A program made the translations under genes and the position numbers. From positions 1-64,000 of the forward strand of contig JANQKG010000047.1 of the NCBI GenBank assembly GCA_028281235.1: a stretch of DNA of 64,000 nucleotides, in the 5' to 3' direction. Shown in pieces: positions 21,682-30,135 of this stretch. The stretch's first letter is position 1. The number at the start of each line of letters is the position of its first letter. The DNA is from Afifellaceae bacterium. Its GTDB lineage: Bacteria > Pseudomonadota > Alphaproteobacteria > Rhizobiales > Afifellaceae. The notes beneath the pieces were generated by a model. That model ran no database searches and was not told where the DNA came from. It was given only the letters and a program-made list of their open reading frames with translations.

Positions 21682-22659
21682 TCATCCGTCGAGCCGGGCG
21701 CGACGCGCTTCGCGGCCGCCACGGCGGCGGCCGGCTTGCGCCGGGGACGCATCGCCGCCCGCATTGCCGGCAGGTGCGGCAGTGGAAGCTGCGCTCGCTG
21801 GCGCGTGGTCGCGGTACGTCTGAATCCAGTTCATGCAATCCGGGTCCGTCCCCATCAGCACGTCAGCCGCGTGCACCGCTTCGATCTCCTGCGGGCGGAG
21901 CGGGTTCATGATCGCCGAGGTCATGCCGCAGGCGATCGCCATGGGCAGGAACGAGGCATTGATGCCGTGGCGGTGCGGCAGGCCGAAGGAGATGTTCGAC
22001 GCACCGCAGCTCGTGTTGACCTTCAGCTCGTCACGCAGCCGGCGCACCAGCGCGAAGACCTGCTGGCCGGCCGTGCCCATGGCGCCGATCGGCATGACCA
22101 GCGGATCGACTACGACATCCTCCGCCTTGATGCCGTGATCCATGGCGCGCTCCACGATCTTCTTGGCGACGGCGAAGCGCACGTCCGGGTCTTCGGAAAT
22201 GCCGGATTCATCGTTGGAGATGGCGATGACCGGCACATCGTATTTCTTGATCAAGGGCAGGATTGTCTCGAGGCGGTCTTCCTCGCCGGTGACGGAATTG
22301 ACGAGCGGTCGCCCGACGGCGACTTCAAGCCCGGCTTTCAGCGCCTCCGGCACGGAGGAATCGATGCAGATCGGGCAGTCGACGACGCTCTGCACGACCT
22401 TGACCGTCTCCACCAGAAGCGGCGGCTCCGTCGTGTTGGGATCGACCGCGGTCACGCCGGCATTGACGTCAAGCACCAAGGCCCCCGCCGCCACCTGATT
22501 GACGGCGTCGGCCTTCACGGTCTCGAAATTGCCCTCAACCATCTCCGCCGCGAGCTTCTTGCGGCCGGTCGGATTGATCCGCTCACCGATCACGCAGAAA
22601 CGCTGATCGAAGCCGATCACGACTTCCTGTTTGGCCGAGGCCAACACTGTTCGGGTCAT
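21682..22659 (-). CDS. Methyltetrahydrofolate:corrinoid methyltransferase (MtgA-like)
   Basis: This TIM-barrel enzyme moves a methyl group between corrinoid protein and tetrahydrofolate. The 325-residue product has the pterin-binding signature FCVIGERINPTGRKKL near residue 21, ALVLDVNAG, CPICIDSSVPEALKAGL and NTSCGASNISFGLPHR, as in AcsE, MtgA and the MetH pterin domain. The barrel ends near residue 280. An Ala/Pro/Gly linker then leads to an arginine-rich tail, GRRRGGREARRARLDG (residues 310-325), which is unusual for the family. The ATG at 22659 is 54 bp downstream of the metF stop. That gap is AT-rich and contains a candidate regulatory palindrome. Confidence 0.92.
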   Translation of the reverse strand: MTRTVLASAKQEVVIGFDQRFCVIGERINPTGRKKLAAEMVEGNFETVKADAVNQVAAGALVLDVNAGVTAVDPNTTEPPLLVETVKVVQSVVDCPICIDSSVPEALKAGLEVAVGRPLVNSVTGEEDRLETILPLIKKYDVPVIAISNDESGISEDPDVRFAVAKKIVERAMDHGIKAEDVVVDPLVMPIGAMGTAGQQVFALVRRLRDELKVNTSCGASNISFGLPHRHGINASFLPMAIACGMTSAIMNPLRPQEIEAVHAADVLMGTDPDCMNWIQTYRDHAPASAASTAAPAGNAGGDASPAQAGRRRGGREARRARLDG

Positions 22660-22676
22660 AAGCCTGCCTTATTGAA

Positions 22677-22698
22677 CATATAAAGGGTTCTTCATATC
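22677..22698. promoter_or_regulatory. AT-rich imperfect palindrome, candidate SahR-like operator
   Basis: CATATAAAG GGTT CTTCATATC has arms that pair at seven of nine positions and stands out in GC-rich DNA, 18 bp upstream of the methyltransferase start. From memory, alphaproteobacterial SahR sites (SAH-sensing control of metH/metF/bmt) are palindromes of this ATATAAAG...CTTTATAT type. The match is by eye only. Confidence 0.4.
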
Positions 22699-22713
22699 GT
22701 TATGTGATGACCA

Positions 22714-23847
22714 TCAAGATACGGGCGTTCCCGGCTCCTTGGGCGAGTCGGCCTCCAGGGCCTGCGCAACCGCTTCCGCGGCCGCGGCAGTCGGCGTGAC
22801 GGCCTCCTCCGACAGAACGGCCTGCAACCGCTCCGCGACCATCGCGTCGCCCGGCGTCGCCAGGCGCTGCCACGGCCGGCGGCCCTTCAAAACGCCGGTC
22901 TCATGCACGATCTCCGCCACGAGCTCCTCCTGCCGGTAGGCCATCACATGCACGCCGGCCACGCCGGCGATCTCGCGGCATTGCTGGATGATCTCCACGC
23001 AGATGTTCTTGCCTTCGCGCCTCTGGTTTTCCGCTCCCTCAAGGCGGGCGATCACCGCATCGGGAATGTGGATGCCGGGCACGTTGGTGCGGATCCACCG
23101 CGCCGCGCGCGCGGAGGCGAGGGGGCCGACGCCGACCAGGATGAAGCATCTTTCGTGCAAGCCCAGGTCGCGCACGCGGCGCATGTAATCCTCAAACATC
23201 GGCACGTCGAAGCAATATTGTGTCTGCACGAACTGCGCGCCGGCTTCGATCTTCTTGGCGAGCCGCAGCGGGCGAAAATCGAAAGGCGGCGAGAACGGAT
23301 TGGCGGCCGCGCCGATGAAGACATGCGGCGGCGAGGTGATCTTGCGGCCGGAAAGGAAGCGCTGCTCTTCGCGCATGATGCGCACCGTCTCAAGCAGCGA
23401 CATGGAATCGAGATCGAAGACCGGCACCGCGCCCGGCTGGTCGCCGGCCTGCACGCCATCGCCTGTGAGACACAGGACGTTCGCCACGCCCATCGCCGCC
23501 GCACCCAGCACATCGCCCTGGATGGCGATGCGGTTGCGGTCGCGGCAGGCGACCTGCATCACCACCGCGTAGCCCATGCGGGTCAGGAGCGCGCAGATGC
23601 CGACCGACGACATGTGGCAGTTGGCGCCTGACGCATCGACGGCGTTGATGGCGTCGACCCAGCCATCGAACACGGCGGCGCGGTCATAGACGTCCTGCGG
23701 GTCGGCGGAGTCAGGCGGGTTCAGTTCGGCGGTGACGGCGAATTCGCCGCGCCTCAAGACGCGCTCCAGCCGCCCGCGCGAGGTGTGGCCGGCCCGCGGC
23801 TCCAGCGGCAGATGCGCGCCCTCCGGATTGACGTCGAGGTCGGTCAT
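22714..23847 (-). CDS. metF: Methylenetetrahydrofolate reductase, MetF family
   Basis: MetF interconverts 5-methyl-THF and 5,10-methylene-THF. In a demethylation locus the likely direction is oxidation of methyl-THF, as proposed for metF2 of chloromethane degraders. The 377-residue protein shows the MTHFR barrel: FAVTAELNPPDSADPQDVYDRA in part near residue 36, GVANVLCLTGDGVQAGDQPG, and GAQFVQTQYCFDVPMFEDYM. About 70 C-terminal residues beyond the usual ~300 are Ala-rich. The start codon overlaps the stop of the cysteine-rich partner gene by 4 bp, so the two are translationally coupled. No second metF copy is seen in the window. Confidence 0.9.
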   Translation of the reverse strand: MTDLDVNPEGAHLPLEPRAGHTSRGRLERVLRRGEFAVTAELNPPDSADPQDVYDRAAVFDGWVDAINAVDASGANCHMSSVGICALLTRMGYAVVMQVACRDRNRIAIQGDVLGAAAMGVANVLCLTGDGVQAGDQPGAVPVFDLDSMSLLETVRIMREEQRFLSGRKITSPPHVFIGAAANPFSPPFDFRPLRLAKKIEAGAQFVQTQYCFDVPMFEDYMRRVRDLGLHERCFILVGVGPLASARAARWIRTNVPGIHIPDAVIARLEGAENQRREGKNICVEIIQQCREIAGVAGVHVMAYRQEELVAEIVHETGVLKGRRPWQRLATPGDAMVAERLQAVLSEEAVTPTAAAAEAVAQALEADSPKEPGTPVS

Positions 23848-24425
23848 TCGGAGCGCGGCTCAGTTCGCCCGGCCGCCGTTTCTGCGGTGACGCGCAGCCA
23901 GGCTGAGGTTTCGCGCAGCGAATGGTCGACTGGTTTCTGCACAGCGAGAATGGCCTCGCCGCCCTTCATCGCACGGCTGCCCTTCCACGCCTCCACCCAC
24001 ACGCACGGCATGTCCGGCTCCACCTCGCAGGTGCCGTCGGCGCGCACCCCGCCGCACGGTCCGTTGCGCAGCCGCTTTGGACAATTCATCGGGCACGACA
24101 TGCCCGTCGACGACAGGATGCAATGGCCGCACATGCGGCAATCGAACAAAAAGCCTTTGACGCGCCGCTCCACAAACTTCACTGGCGCTTCTGCGCGCTC
24201 GTAGCCGACGAAGCTCCAGAACGGATGCAGCTTCAGGAAAAGGTCGGCGAAGGCTTCGTAGAGCGCCTCGAAGAAGCGCGCATTGCGGACCGACCAAAGC
24301 CTGATCGTATAGGGCTTCTTCAGCCGCCGGGTGACGGAAACGTGCTGCGGCTGGTAATCGCTGGTGCGCTTAGCGCGCCTGCCAGCCGCCGTTATCGACC
24401 AATTCCCGAAGCCGATCCCTGCCAT
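23844..24425 (-). CDS. MetV-like cysteine-rich MTHFR C-terminal-domain protein
   Basis: This 193-residue protein belongs to the MTHFR_C family, the MetV subunit of the MetFV reductases of acetogens. It carries eight clustered cysteines: 96, 99, 102, 111, 115, 124, 133 and 141 (e.g. CRMCGHC, SCPMNCPK, NGPCGG). These could bind Fe-S clusters or zinc and relay electrons to MetF. It overlaps metF by 4 bp. Its ATG at 24425 lies 56 bp inside the upstream gene, and no later in-frame start codon precedes the conserved region. A MetFV-type pair in an aerobic alphaproteobacterium suggests an electron acceptor other than NAD(P)+. Confidence 0.85.
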   Translation of the reverse strand: MAGIGFGNWSITAAGRRAKRTSDYQPQHVSVTRRLKKPYTIRLWSVRNARFFEALYEAFADLFLKLHPFWSFVGYERAEAPVKFVERRVKGFLFDCRMCGHCILSSTGMSCPMNCPKRLRNGPCGGVRADGTCEVEPDMPCVWVEAWKGSRAMKGGEAILAVQKPVDHSLRETSAWLRVTAETAAGRTEPRSE

Positions 24426-24672
24426 AGTCGTTCTCCAGGCGGCTCAGCGCTTGCTCCGCTTCCGCCTCAAGGTCATCGCCGCATGGTTCGGGCGCGCCGC
24501 GACGCCATTCGGCAAGGTAGGCGTCCGTGTCGCTTGCCCCGACACGCATGGCGCAGGCATCGATCGCCTGCACGAAGCGCTCCGGCAGCTCGCGTTTGGC
24601 TGCTTTGCGCCCGGCTTTGACGATCACCTGGGCGGGGATGTCCCGCCAATAGACCACGATGCGCTCAGCCAT
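24370..24672 (-). CDS. 'Virulence factor' family protein (PF13769-like), unknown role in C1 transfer
   Basis: This 100-residue protein starts MAERIVVYWRDIPAQVIVK and resembles the small family misleadingly named 'virulence factor'. There is no signal peptide or membrane segment. Features are the YWRDIPAQ motif, the basic stretch KAGRKAAKRELP, a segment with CAMR, and the C-terminal RLRELVDNGGW. The gene overlaps the MetV-like gene by 56 bp and is followed by metF, so it is probably expressed with them. Context suggests a MetF/MetV accessory or cofactor function; no biochemical role is known to me. Confidence 0.7.
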   Translation of the reverse strand: MAERIVVYWRDIPAQVIVKAGRKAAKRELPERFVQAIDACAMRVGASDTDAYLAEWRRGAPEPCGDDLEAEAEQALSRLENDYGRDRLRELVDNGGWQAR

Positions 24673-24778
24673 GTCCTACCTTTACCTATCCAGCATATGT
24701 CAGTGCCGCGCCTCGGCGGAGTGCCCGGCGGCGACCTGAGGCAATCTGGTTTGCGACGTGGCTTTCTCAGCCGATTCC

Positions 24779-25492
24779 CTACTCGGCGGGGACGGTGCGC
24801 GTTGTCGCAATGGGTTCGGCCGGTGCCGTTTCCGTCACGAACGCCGTCAGATCGCCATAGCCGGTGACACGCTTCTCATAGGCAAGACCGAGCCGCTTGG
24901 CCGCATCGCGGGCCTTGGCGTCGAGGTCGGAATCCTCGCTCTGCGCCAGATACACAAGCCGCCGGTAGTTGCCGAAATAGGCGTCGCGCAGCTCAGGGTG
25001 CCTGTCGAGACCGAGCGGTTCGATGACGAAGCTGTCGAACTGACGGGCGATGAAGTCGGTCAGGTAGAACGCGTCCATGTCAGCATCGCCGCGCGCCAGA
25101 AACGCCTCCGTGCCGGAATAGAAGGCATAGCAATGCGGGCCGGCGATACGTTCCACGCCTTCCTCCGCGCACACCTTGTCGAGTTGCCCATGCGTTCCGC
25201 ATTCGGCATAGCCGACGAGGATGCGTTGATAGCGTTCACGGTTCTCACGGATGAGGGCGCGCACGGCCGGCGCGATCTTTTCCGGCCGATTGTGCCAGAT
25301 CGCCGGCAGACAGGTCAGCGCTATGTGGCTGAGCGCGTTCGCTTCAATGATCGCGTTGATCTCCCGCGCCAGCGCCCCACACGCGATGATGAGGACTTTG
25401 CCCGGCGTTGCCGCATGCGAACCCTCCCCCCGTGAGGGGGAGGGTGGTCGGCGAAGCCGACCGGGGGCAGCTCGTGTCGCTGTCCAATCCAT
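24779..25492 (-). CDS. DUF1638 domain protein
   Basis: The 237-residue protein has the DUF1638 pattern: KVLIIACGALAREI near the start, CLPAIWHNRPEKI, RILVGYAECGTHGQLD, and AGPHCYAFYSG. The conserved Cys and His (CG, H, ECGTHG, HCY) suggest metal or cofactor binding. The family recurs in methylamine and corrinoid methyltransferase clusters of methanogens and bacteria, with no proven function. The ATG at 25492 is the best start available; about 25 N-terminal residues are encoded across a palindromic repeat (25422-25445) and are probably not functional. It heads the minus-strand run towards RACo. Confidence 0.8.
   Translation of the reverse strand: MDWTATRAAPGRLRRPPSPSRGEGSHAATPGKVLIIACGALAREINAIIEANALSHIALTCLPAIWHNRPEKIAPAVRALIRENRERYQRILVGYAECGTHGQLDKVCAEEGVERIAGPHCYAFYSGTEAFLARGDADMDAFYLTDFIARQFDSFVIEPLGLDRHPELRDAYFGNYRRLVYLAQSEDSDLDAKARDAAKRLGLAYEKRVTGYGDLTAFVTETAPAEPIATTRTVPAE
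25422..25445. repeat. Palindromic repeat within the DUF1638 N-terminal coding sequence
   Basis: CCCTCCCCCCGTGAGGGGGAGGG forms a hairpin translated as PPSPSRGEG just before the first conserved DUF1638 residues. The repeat appears to have replaced or extended the original start region. Confidence 0.6.
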
Positions 25493-25583
25493 CCGCGCTA
25501 TATCGCACCTCTTCGTAGCGCGGAACAATCGGTTCGCCGGTACACCCAGGACGCGGTGACCGCAGCGGCATGGCGCTTGATTG

Positions 25584-25604
25584 TGATACGAATTGTATAT
25601 ACAT
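25584..25604 (+). promoter_or_regulatory. Candidate BrnA operator / brnT promoter region
   Basis: An AT-rich stretch with the inverted repeat ATAC-GAATT-GTAT and the palindrome TGTATATACA (25594-25603) lies 17-37 bp upstream of brnT. BrnA antitoxins repress their own promoter, so this is a plausible operator overlapping the -10 region. Confidence 0.45.
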
Positions 25605-25620
25605 TATCGGCTGGCGACGC

Positions 25621-25893
25621 ATGATCTTTGAGTGGGATGAGCGCAAGCGAGAGGTGACGCTCTCGGAAAGGGCCCTCGTTTTTGTTGACGCGCCCCTGTT
25701 CTTTGATGGTCGCCCGGTGATTGTTCTGCCTTCGTCGCGCGCCGGCGAAGAACGTTGGAAAACGATCGCGGAGATCGAAGGCGCGTATTACGCGTTGGTT
25801 TGGATGTGGCGCGGCGAGGCGGTCCGGGTCATTTCGATGAGGCGAGCCCATGGCGACGAGGAAGACGCATATCGCGCGATATACGACGGATGA
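25621..25893 (+). CDS. brnT: BrnT family toxin
   Basis: BrnT is a RelE-fold ribonuclease toxin that blocks translation. The 90-residue product begins MIFEWDERKREVTLSE (family: FEWDExKxxxN), then ALVFVDAPLFFDGR, RWKTIAEIEGAYYALVWMWR and the C-terminal VRVISMRRAHGDEE containing the RIISARRA-type motif. The N-terminal His/Asn usually seen in 'KN..KH' is not preserved here (KREVTLSERA), so activity should be tested. The ATG at 25621 fits the family; the frame extends to 25570 without homology. The gene overlaps brnA by 44 bp. Confidence 0.88.
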   Translation: MIFEWDERKREVTLSERALVFVDAPLFFDGRPVIVLPSSRAGEERWKTIAEIEGAYYALVWMWRGEAVRVISMRRAHGDEEDAYRAIYDG

Positions 25894-26167
25894 ACTCGCC
25901 GCGATGAGATCGCGCGGCGAGGCCGGCTCGGATTGGAAGTGTGCCGCTATGCAGCCGGTCCCCGACGGCAGCGATCCCGACGACGCGATCGAACCTGTCG
26001 ACATGAATTGGGTTGCGACAGAACTGCCCATGCCGCGCCGCAAGAGTCACACCTCGCTCAGGATCGACGCCGATGTGCTGGATTGGTTTCGTGCGCAAGG
26101 GCGTGGCTACCAGACAAAGATCAATGCGATCCTGCGCAGCTACTACGAGCAGCACACCAAGTCGTGA
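25850..26167 (+). CDS. brnA: BrnA family antitoxin
   Basis: BrnA neutralises BrnT and represses the operon through a ribbon-helix-helix DNA-binding domain. The 105-residue product has a toxin-binding N-terminus (ARYTTDELAAMRSRGEAGSDW) and the C-terminal RHH segment HTSLRIDADVLDWFRAQGRGYQTKI in pieces, ending LRSYYEQHT, typical of the family. The overlapping brnT-brnA order is canonical. The pair sits between the DUF1638 gene and the corrinoid protein gene, on the opposite strand from both. Confidence 0.9.
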   Translation: MATRKTHIARYTTDELAAMRSRGEAGSDWKCAAMQPVPDGSDPDDAIEPVDMNWVATELPMPRRKSHTSLRIDADVLDWFRAQGRGYQTKINAILRSYYEQHTKS

Positions 26168-26188
26168 GGGAGGCTCCGCCTCTCCGCC

Positions 26189-26893
<705 letters not shown>

Positions 26894-27238
26894 GGCTGAG
26901 GCTCCACAACAAAGCGCGGCAAATCAGCAAGCGCTCCGCTTTATATTGAGACGGTCCTGTTGAAAACCTCTCCTGGAAGCGACGCCGGGCCGTGTGGTCT
27001 GCGACGAAACGCGCTGATCGCTGGCCAGCGGATTGCTTTTTCAAGCGTCGTGCTGGCTCTGAGCTGACGTCCGGCCGGTTTCAGCCGTATCCAACCCGCG
27101 TCATCGCTTGCCGTTTCCGAACGCGCGGCGGCCCCGGGCCTGCCTACGCTTTTCATGGAAGCGGTCGCTTAAGCATGGTCCCGAAAAGTGGAAGCCGGTT
27201 TTCGGATAGGGCCATGAGGACCTGGCGGGACAGCCGAC
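26894..27238. promoter_or_regulatory. Divergent control region between corrinoid protein and mttB genes
   Basis: This 345 bp region must carry promoters for both divergent genes. Near the corrinoid gene is the short perfect inverted repeat AAGCG-ctc-CGCTT (26929-26941) flanked by TTATATTG, which on the minus strand reads CAATATAAAGCG, similar to the half-site upstream of the pterin methyltransferase. The dispersed palindrome at 27173-27216 lies next to the mttB start. No coding frame is supported. Confidence 0.4.
27173..27216. repeat. Dispersed palindrome, copy 2 (inverted)
   Basis: GCATGGTCCCGAAAAGTGGAAG ends with TTTTCGGATAGGGCCATG. It is the inverse of the repeat at 247-291, with a few changes in the outer arms that are partly compensatory. 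It ends 22 bp upstream of the mttB start codon and could fold in its mRNA leader. Confidence 0.6.
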
Positions 27239-28807
27239 ATGGATGCTGCCGACACGAAGACGGAAAGCACAGCGCGCGAAGGGCGGCGTCGGCGCGGCGG
27301 GGGCGCTGAGGCGCGACGCGCGCGGCGTTCCGGCGGCGGCGCAGCCAAGCTGCCCTTCATCCGCCGCAAGCTTCAGCCGCTGGAGGTGCTTGACGAGGAA
27401 GGCCTGGCGCTGATTGAGGCGAATGCCGAACTTGTCCTGGAAGAGATCGGTATCGACTTCCGTGAAGACGAAGAAGCGCTCACGCTGTGGCGCGAGGCAG
27501 GCGCCGACATAGACGGCGCGCGCGTGCGCTTTCCCCGTGGCCTTTGCCGCTCGCTTCTGAAGACTGCGCCCGCGACCTTCACCCAGCACGCCCGCAACCC
27601 GGAGCGGTCCGTAGAGATCGGCGGCGAGGCGACCGTCTTTGCGCCGGTCTACGGCCCGCCCTTCGTGCGCGACCTCGACGAGGGCCGCCGCTACGGCACG
27701 ATTGAGGATTTTCGGAACTTCGTGAAGCTCGCTTATCAGGCGCCGGCGATCCACCATTCCGGCGGCACGGTGTGCGAGCCGGTTGATGTGCCCGTCAACA
27801 AGCGGCACCTCGATATGGTCTACGCCCACATCCGTTATTCCGATAAGCCGTTCATGGGCTCCGTCACGCATCCTGAGCGCGCTGCCGATTCCGTCACCAT
27901 GGCGGAGATGGTCTTCGGCAAGGATTTCGTGGCCGACAATTGCGTGATGGTCTCGCTCATCAATGCCAATTCGCCGATGGTGTTCGATTCCACCATGCTC
28001 GGCGCACTGAAGGTCTATGCCCGCGCCGGGCAGGGGACCATCGTCACGCCGTTCATCCTGGCCGGCGCCATGTCGCCGGTCTCCGTGGCCGGCACGCTGA
28101 CGCAAGTGTTGGCGGAGGTTCTGGCGGGTGCCGCCTTCACCCAGCTTTGCCGCCCCGGTGCGCCGGTCATCATGGGCTGCTTCGCCGCTTCGATCTCCAT
28201 GCAGTCGGGCGCACCGACCTTCGGCACGCCGGAGCCGGCGCTGGTCTCGTATGGCGCTGCCCAGCTCGCGCGGCGGCTCGGCATACCCTTCCGCACCGGC
28301 GGCAGCCTTTGCGCATCCAAGGTCGCTGACGCGCAGGCCGCCTATGAAAGCGCCAACACGCTGAACGCCACAATGCTCGCCGGCACCAACTTCGTGCTGC
28401 ACGGCGCCGGCTGGCTGGAGGGCGGGCTTGTGTCGAGCTACGAGAAATTCGTCATGGATTGCGATCAGCTCGCCATGCAGCAGCGCTTCAGTGAAGGCGT
28501 CGATCTGAGCGAGGACGGCCAGGCGCTCTCCGCCATCCGCGAGGTTGGGCCGGGAAGCCATTATCTCGGCTGCGCCCACACGCAGGCCCATTTTGAGACG
28601 GCGTTCTATCGCTCGCCGATCGCCGACAACAGCTCGTTCGAGCAATGGCAGGCGGAGGGCTCAAAGAGCGCCGAGGAACGCGCCAATGCGCTTTGGAAGG
28701 CATGGCTTGCCGAATACGAAGCCCCACCACTCGACCCCGGCATCGACGAGGCGCTGACCGCCTTCATCGACGCCAAAAAGGCTTCGATGCCCGACGCCTT
28801 CGCCTAA
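27239..28807 (+). CDS. MttB superfamily amine:corrinoid methyltransferase (copy 1, non-pyrrolysine)
   Basis: The 522-residue enzyme belongs to the trimethylamine methyltransferase family and would transfer a methyl group from a quaternary or tertiary amine to the corrinoid protein. Family stretches include EEIGIDFREDEEA, HHSGGTVCEPVDV, ANSPMVFDSTMLG, FILAGAMSPVSV, SGAPTFGTPEP and FVLHGAGWLEGGL. There is no in-frame UAG, so it is a non-pyrrolysine member, as are MtgB-type glycine betaine methyltransferases. Residues 13-30 form an Arg/Gly-rich extension (EGRRRRGGGAEARRARRSG) before the conserved core. Downstream lies a TRAP transporter on the same strand. The substrate cannot be read from sequence alone. 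Confidence 0.92.
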   Translation: MDAADTKTESTAREGRRRRGGGAEARRARRSGGGAAKLPFIRRKLQPLEVLDEEGLALIEANAELVLEEIGIDFREDEEALTLWREAGADIDGARVRFPRGLCRSLLKTAPATFTQHARNPERSVEIGGEATVFAPVYGPPFVRDLDEGRRYGTIEDFRNFVKLAYQAPAIHHSGGTVCEPVDVPVNKRHLDMVYAHIRYSDKPFMGSVTHPERAADSVTMAEMVFGKDFVADNCVMVSLINANSPMVFDSTMLGALKVYARAGQGTIVTPFILAGAMSPVSVAGTLTQVLAEVLAGAAFTQLCRPGAPVIMGCFAASISMQSGAPTFGTPEPALVSYGAAQLARRLGIPFRTGGSLCASKVADAQAAYESANTLNATMLAGTNFVLHGAGWLEGGLVSSYEKFVMDCDQLAMQQRFSEGVDLSEDGQALSAIREVGPGSHYLGCAHTQAHFETAFYRSPIADNSSFEQWQAEGSKSAEERANALWKAWLAEYEAPPLDPGIDEALTAFIDAKKASMPDAFA

Positions 28808-28865
28808 TGTCGCAGATTCTGACTATTGCCTGAACAAAGCCGAACCGCCAAGATCGCCAGCGTTT

Positions 28866-28910
28866 GGAGGTTTCCGTCGCGTTTGTCGGGGGCCACACGG
28901 CCCAACCTCC
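28866..28910 (+). promoter_or_regulatory. Structured leader upstream of the TRAP genes
   Basis: GGAGGTT and AACCTCC pair as a 7 bp outer stem around an inner GGGCC-acac-GGCCC hairpin, starting 59 bp after the mttB stop. There is no U-tract, so it is a weak terminator candidate at best. It may separate mttB and TRAP expression or stabilise the mRNA. Confidence 0.4.
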
Positions 28911-28979
28911 GAGGCTTATGCCAACCAAAGCGCTCCCGGCCGATTCGGACCGGGCGCAAAGACTGGGAGGAACTTGACT

Positions 28980-29990
28980 ATGAGGTCTATGACCAAGGGG
29001 ATTATCGCGGTGGCGGCGTTCAGCCTCATGGCTGGAACGGCGCTTGCGCAGACATCGCTTCGCATCCAGACGCACTATGCGCCGGAGACCCCGTCGGGCA
29101 AGCTGGCGGCGCAATATGTCGACGACGTCCAGACCATGTCGAACGGCGAGATCACGGTGGAGATGTTCTACTCCTCGTCTGTGGTGAAGTCGGTTGAGAC
29201 CTTCGACGCGGCTGCAACGGGCATTCTGGACTGTGACATGACCGGCGGCGCCTATCAGACCGGCAAGAACCCGGCCTTCCAGTTCGTCGGCGACATCATG
29301 GGCGGCTACACCACGCCCTACCAGCAGCTCTCCTGGCTCTATTACGGCGGCGGCCTAGACGCCGCTCAGAAGCTCTACAACAAGTTCGACATGGAACTGA
29401 TCGGCTGGTGGGTCTACGGCCAGGAATCGCTGTCCTCGTCGAAGCCGATCGCCAGCACCGACGACTTCAAGGACTGGAAGTTCCGCTCGCCGCCCGGCAT
29501 GCAGACCAAGATCTTCGAGAAGCTCGGCGCCAAGCCGATCGTGATGGATTTCACCGAGATCTTCACCGCGCTTGAATCCGGCATCATCGACGGCGCCGAC
29601 GCGTCCGGCCTGGCCAACAATGTCGGCCTGGGGCTCTACGACATCGTCAAGCACGCCAACTTCCCGGGCTTCCATTCGATGCCGTCCGATCACCTTGCCT
29701 GCAACAAGGCGGTGTTCGACGCCATGCCGGAGCACCATCAGCGCATCATGAAGGTGGCGATGGAAGCCCTGGCGCTCCGCACCGCCCTGACGTTTGAGAA
29801 GAAGAACGCCGAGGCAGCCGCGCAATTGCGCGAGCAGGGCGTGACGCTGCACCAGTGGTCGCCGGAGGAACTGCAGAAGTTCCGCGATGTGGCACAGGCA
29901 AGCTGGACGGAGTTCGCCACCACGCCGGAAGCTGAGGCGCTGGTCGACGCCCACCTGACCTATCTGCGTCAGCTCGGCCTTGCCAAATAA
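28980..29990 (+). CDS. TRAP transporter substrate-binding protein (DctP family)
   Basis: This 336-residue periplasmic receptor delivers a solute to the adjacent TRAP permeases. A Sec signal peptide covers about residues 1-24 (cleavage after TALA, before QTSLRI). The DctP fold follows, with KDWKFRSPPGMQTKIFEKLG carrying the conserved Arg that normally binds a carboxylate, and ALESGIIDGAD. The ATG at 28980 has GGGAGG nine bases upstream; a TTG at 28974 is less likely. Carboxylate-binding Arg and TRAP use of ectoine by related systems make a betaine-type zwitterion plausible, but this is inference from the neighbouring mttB. Confidence 0.93.
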   Translation: MRSMTKGIIAVAAFSLMAGTALAQTSLRIQTHYAPETPSGKLAAQYVDDVQTMSNGEITVEMFYSSSVVKSVETFDAAATGILDCDMTGGAYQTGKNPAFQFVGDIMGGYTTPYQQLSWLYYGGGLDAAQKLYNKFDMELIGWWVYGQESLSSSKPIASTDDFKDWKFRSPPGMQTKIFEKLGAKPIVMDFTEIFTALESGIIDGADASGLANNVGLGLYDIVKHANFPGFHSMPSDHLACNKAVFDAMPEHHQRIMKVAMEALALRTALTFEKKNAEAAAQLREQGVTLHQWSPEELQKFRDVAQASWTEFATTPEAEALVDAHLTYLRQLGLAK

Positions 29991-30035
29991 TCTAGTGCAT
30001 CCGCATTCCCCGGTCCGCCGGGGCTGGTGAAACAC

Positions 30036-30065
30036 GGCGAGCGGCCTTCGCAAAGGCCGCTCGCC
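30036..30065 (+). promoter_or_regulatory. Intercistronic stem-loop between TRAP receptor and permease genes
   Basis: GGCGAGCGGCCTT, loop CGCA, then AAGGCCGCTCGCC gives a perfect 13 bp stem, 46 bp after the receptor stop. No U-tract follows. Such structures after solute-binding protein genes commonly protect the upstream mRNA and yield more receptor than permease. Confidence 0.75.
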
Positions 30066-30135
30066 CCCAATGTCCTTCCGGCAGGTGCGGCGTGGACGCG
30101 GTCTCTGCAACGGCAGGCTCTCAAGGGGGCGATGA

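Noticed and set aside
27239-28807. Pyrrolysine-encoding MttB
   Set aside because: Neither MttB gene (27239-28807, 45618-47189) has an in-frame UAG, and no pyl genes are visible in the window.
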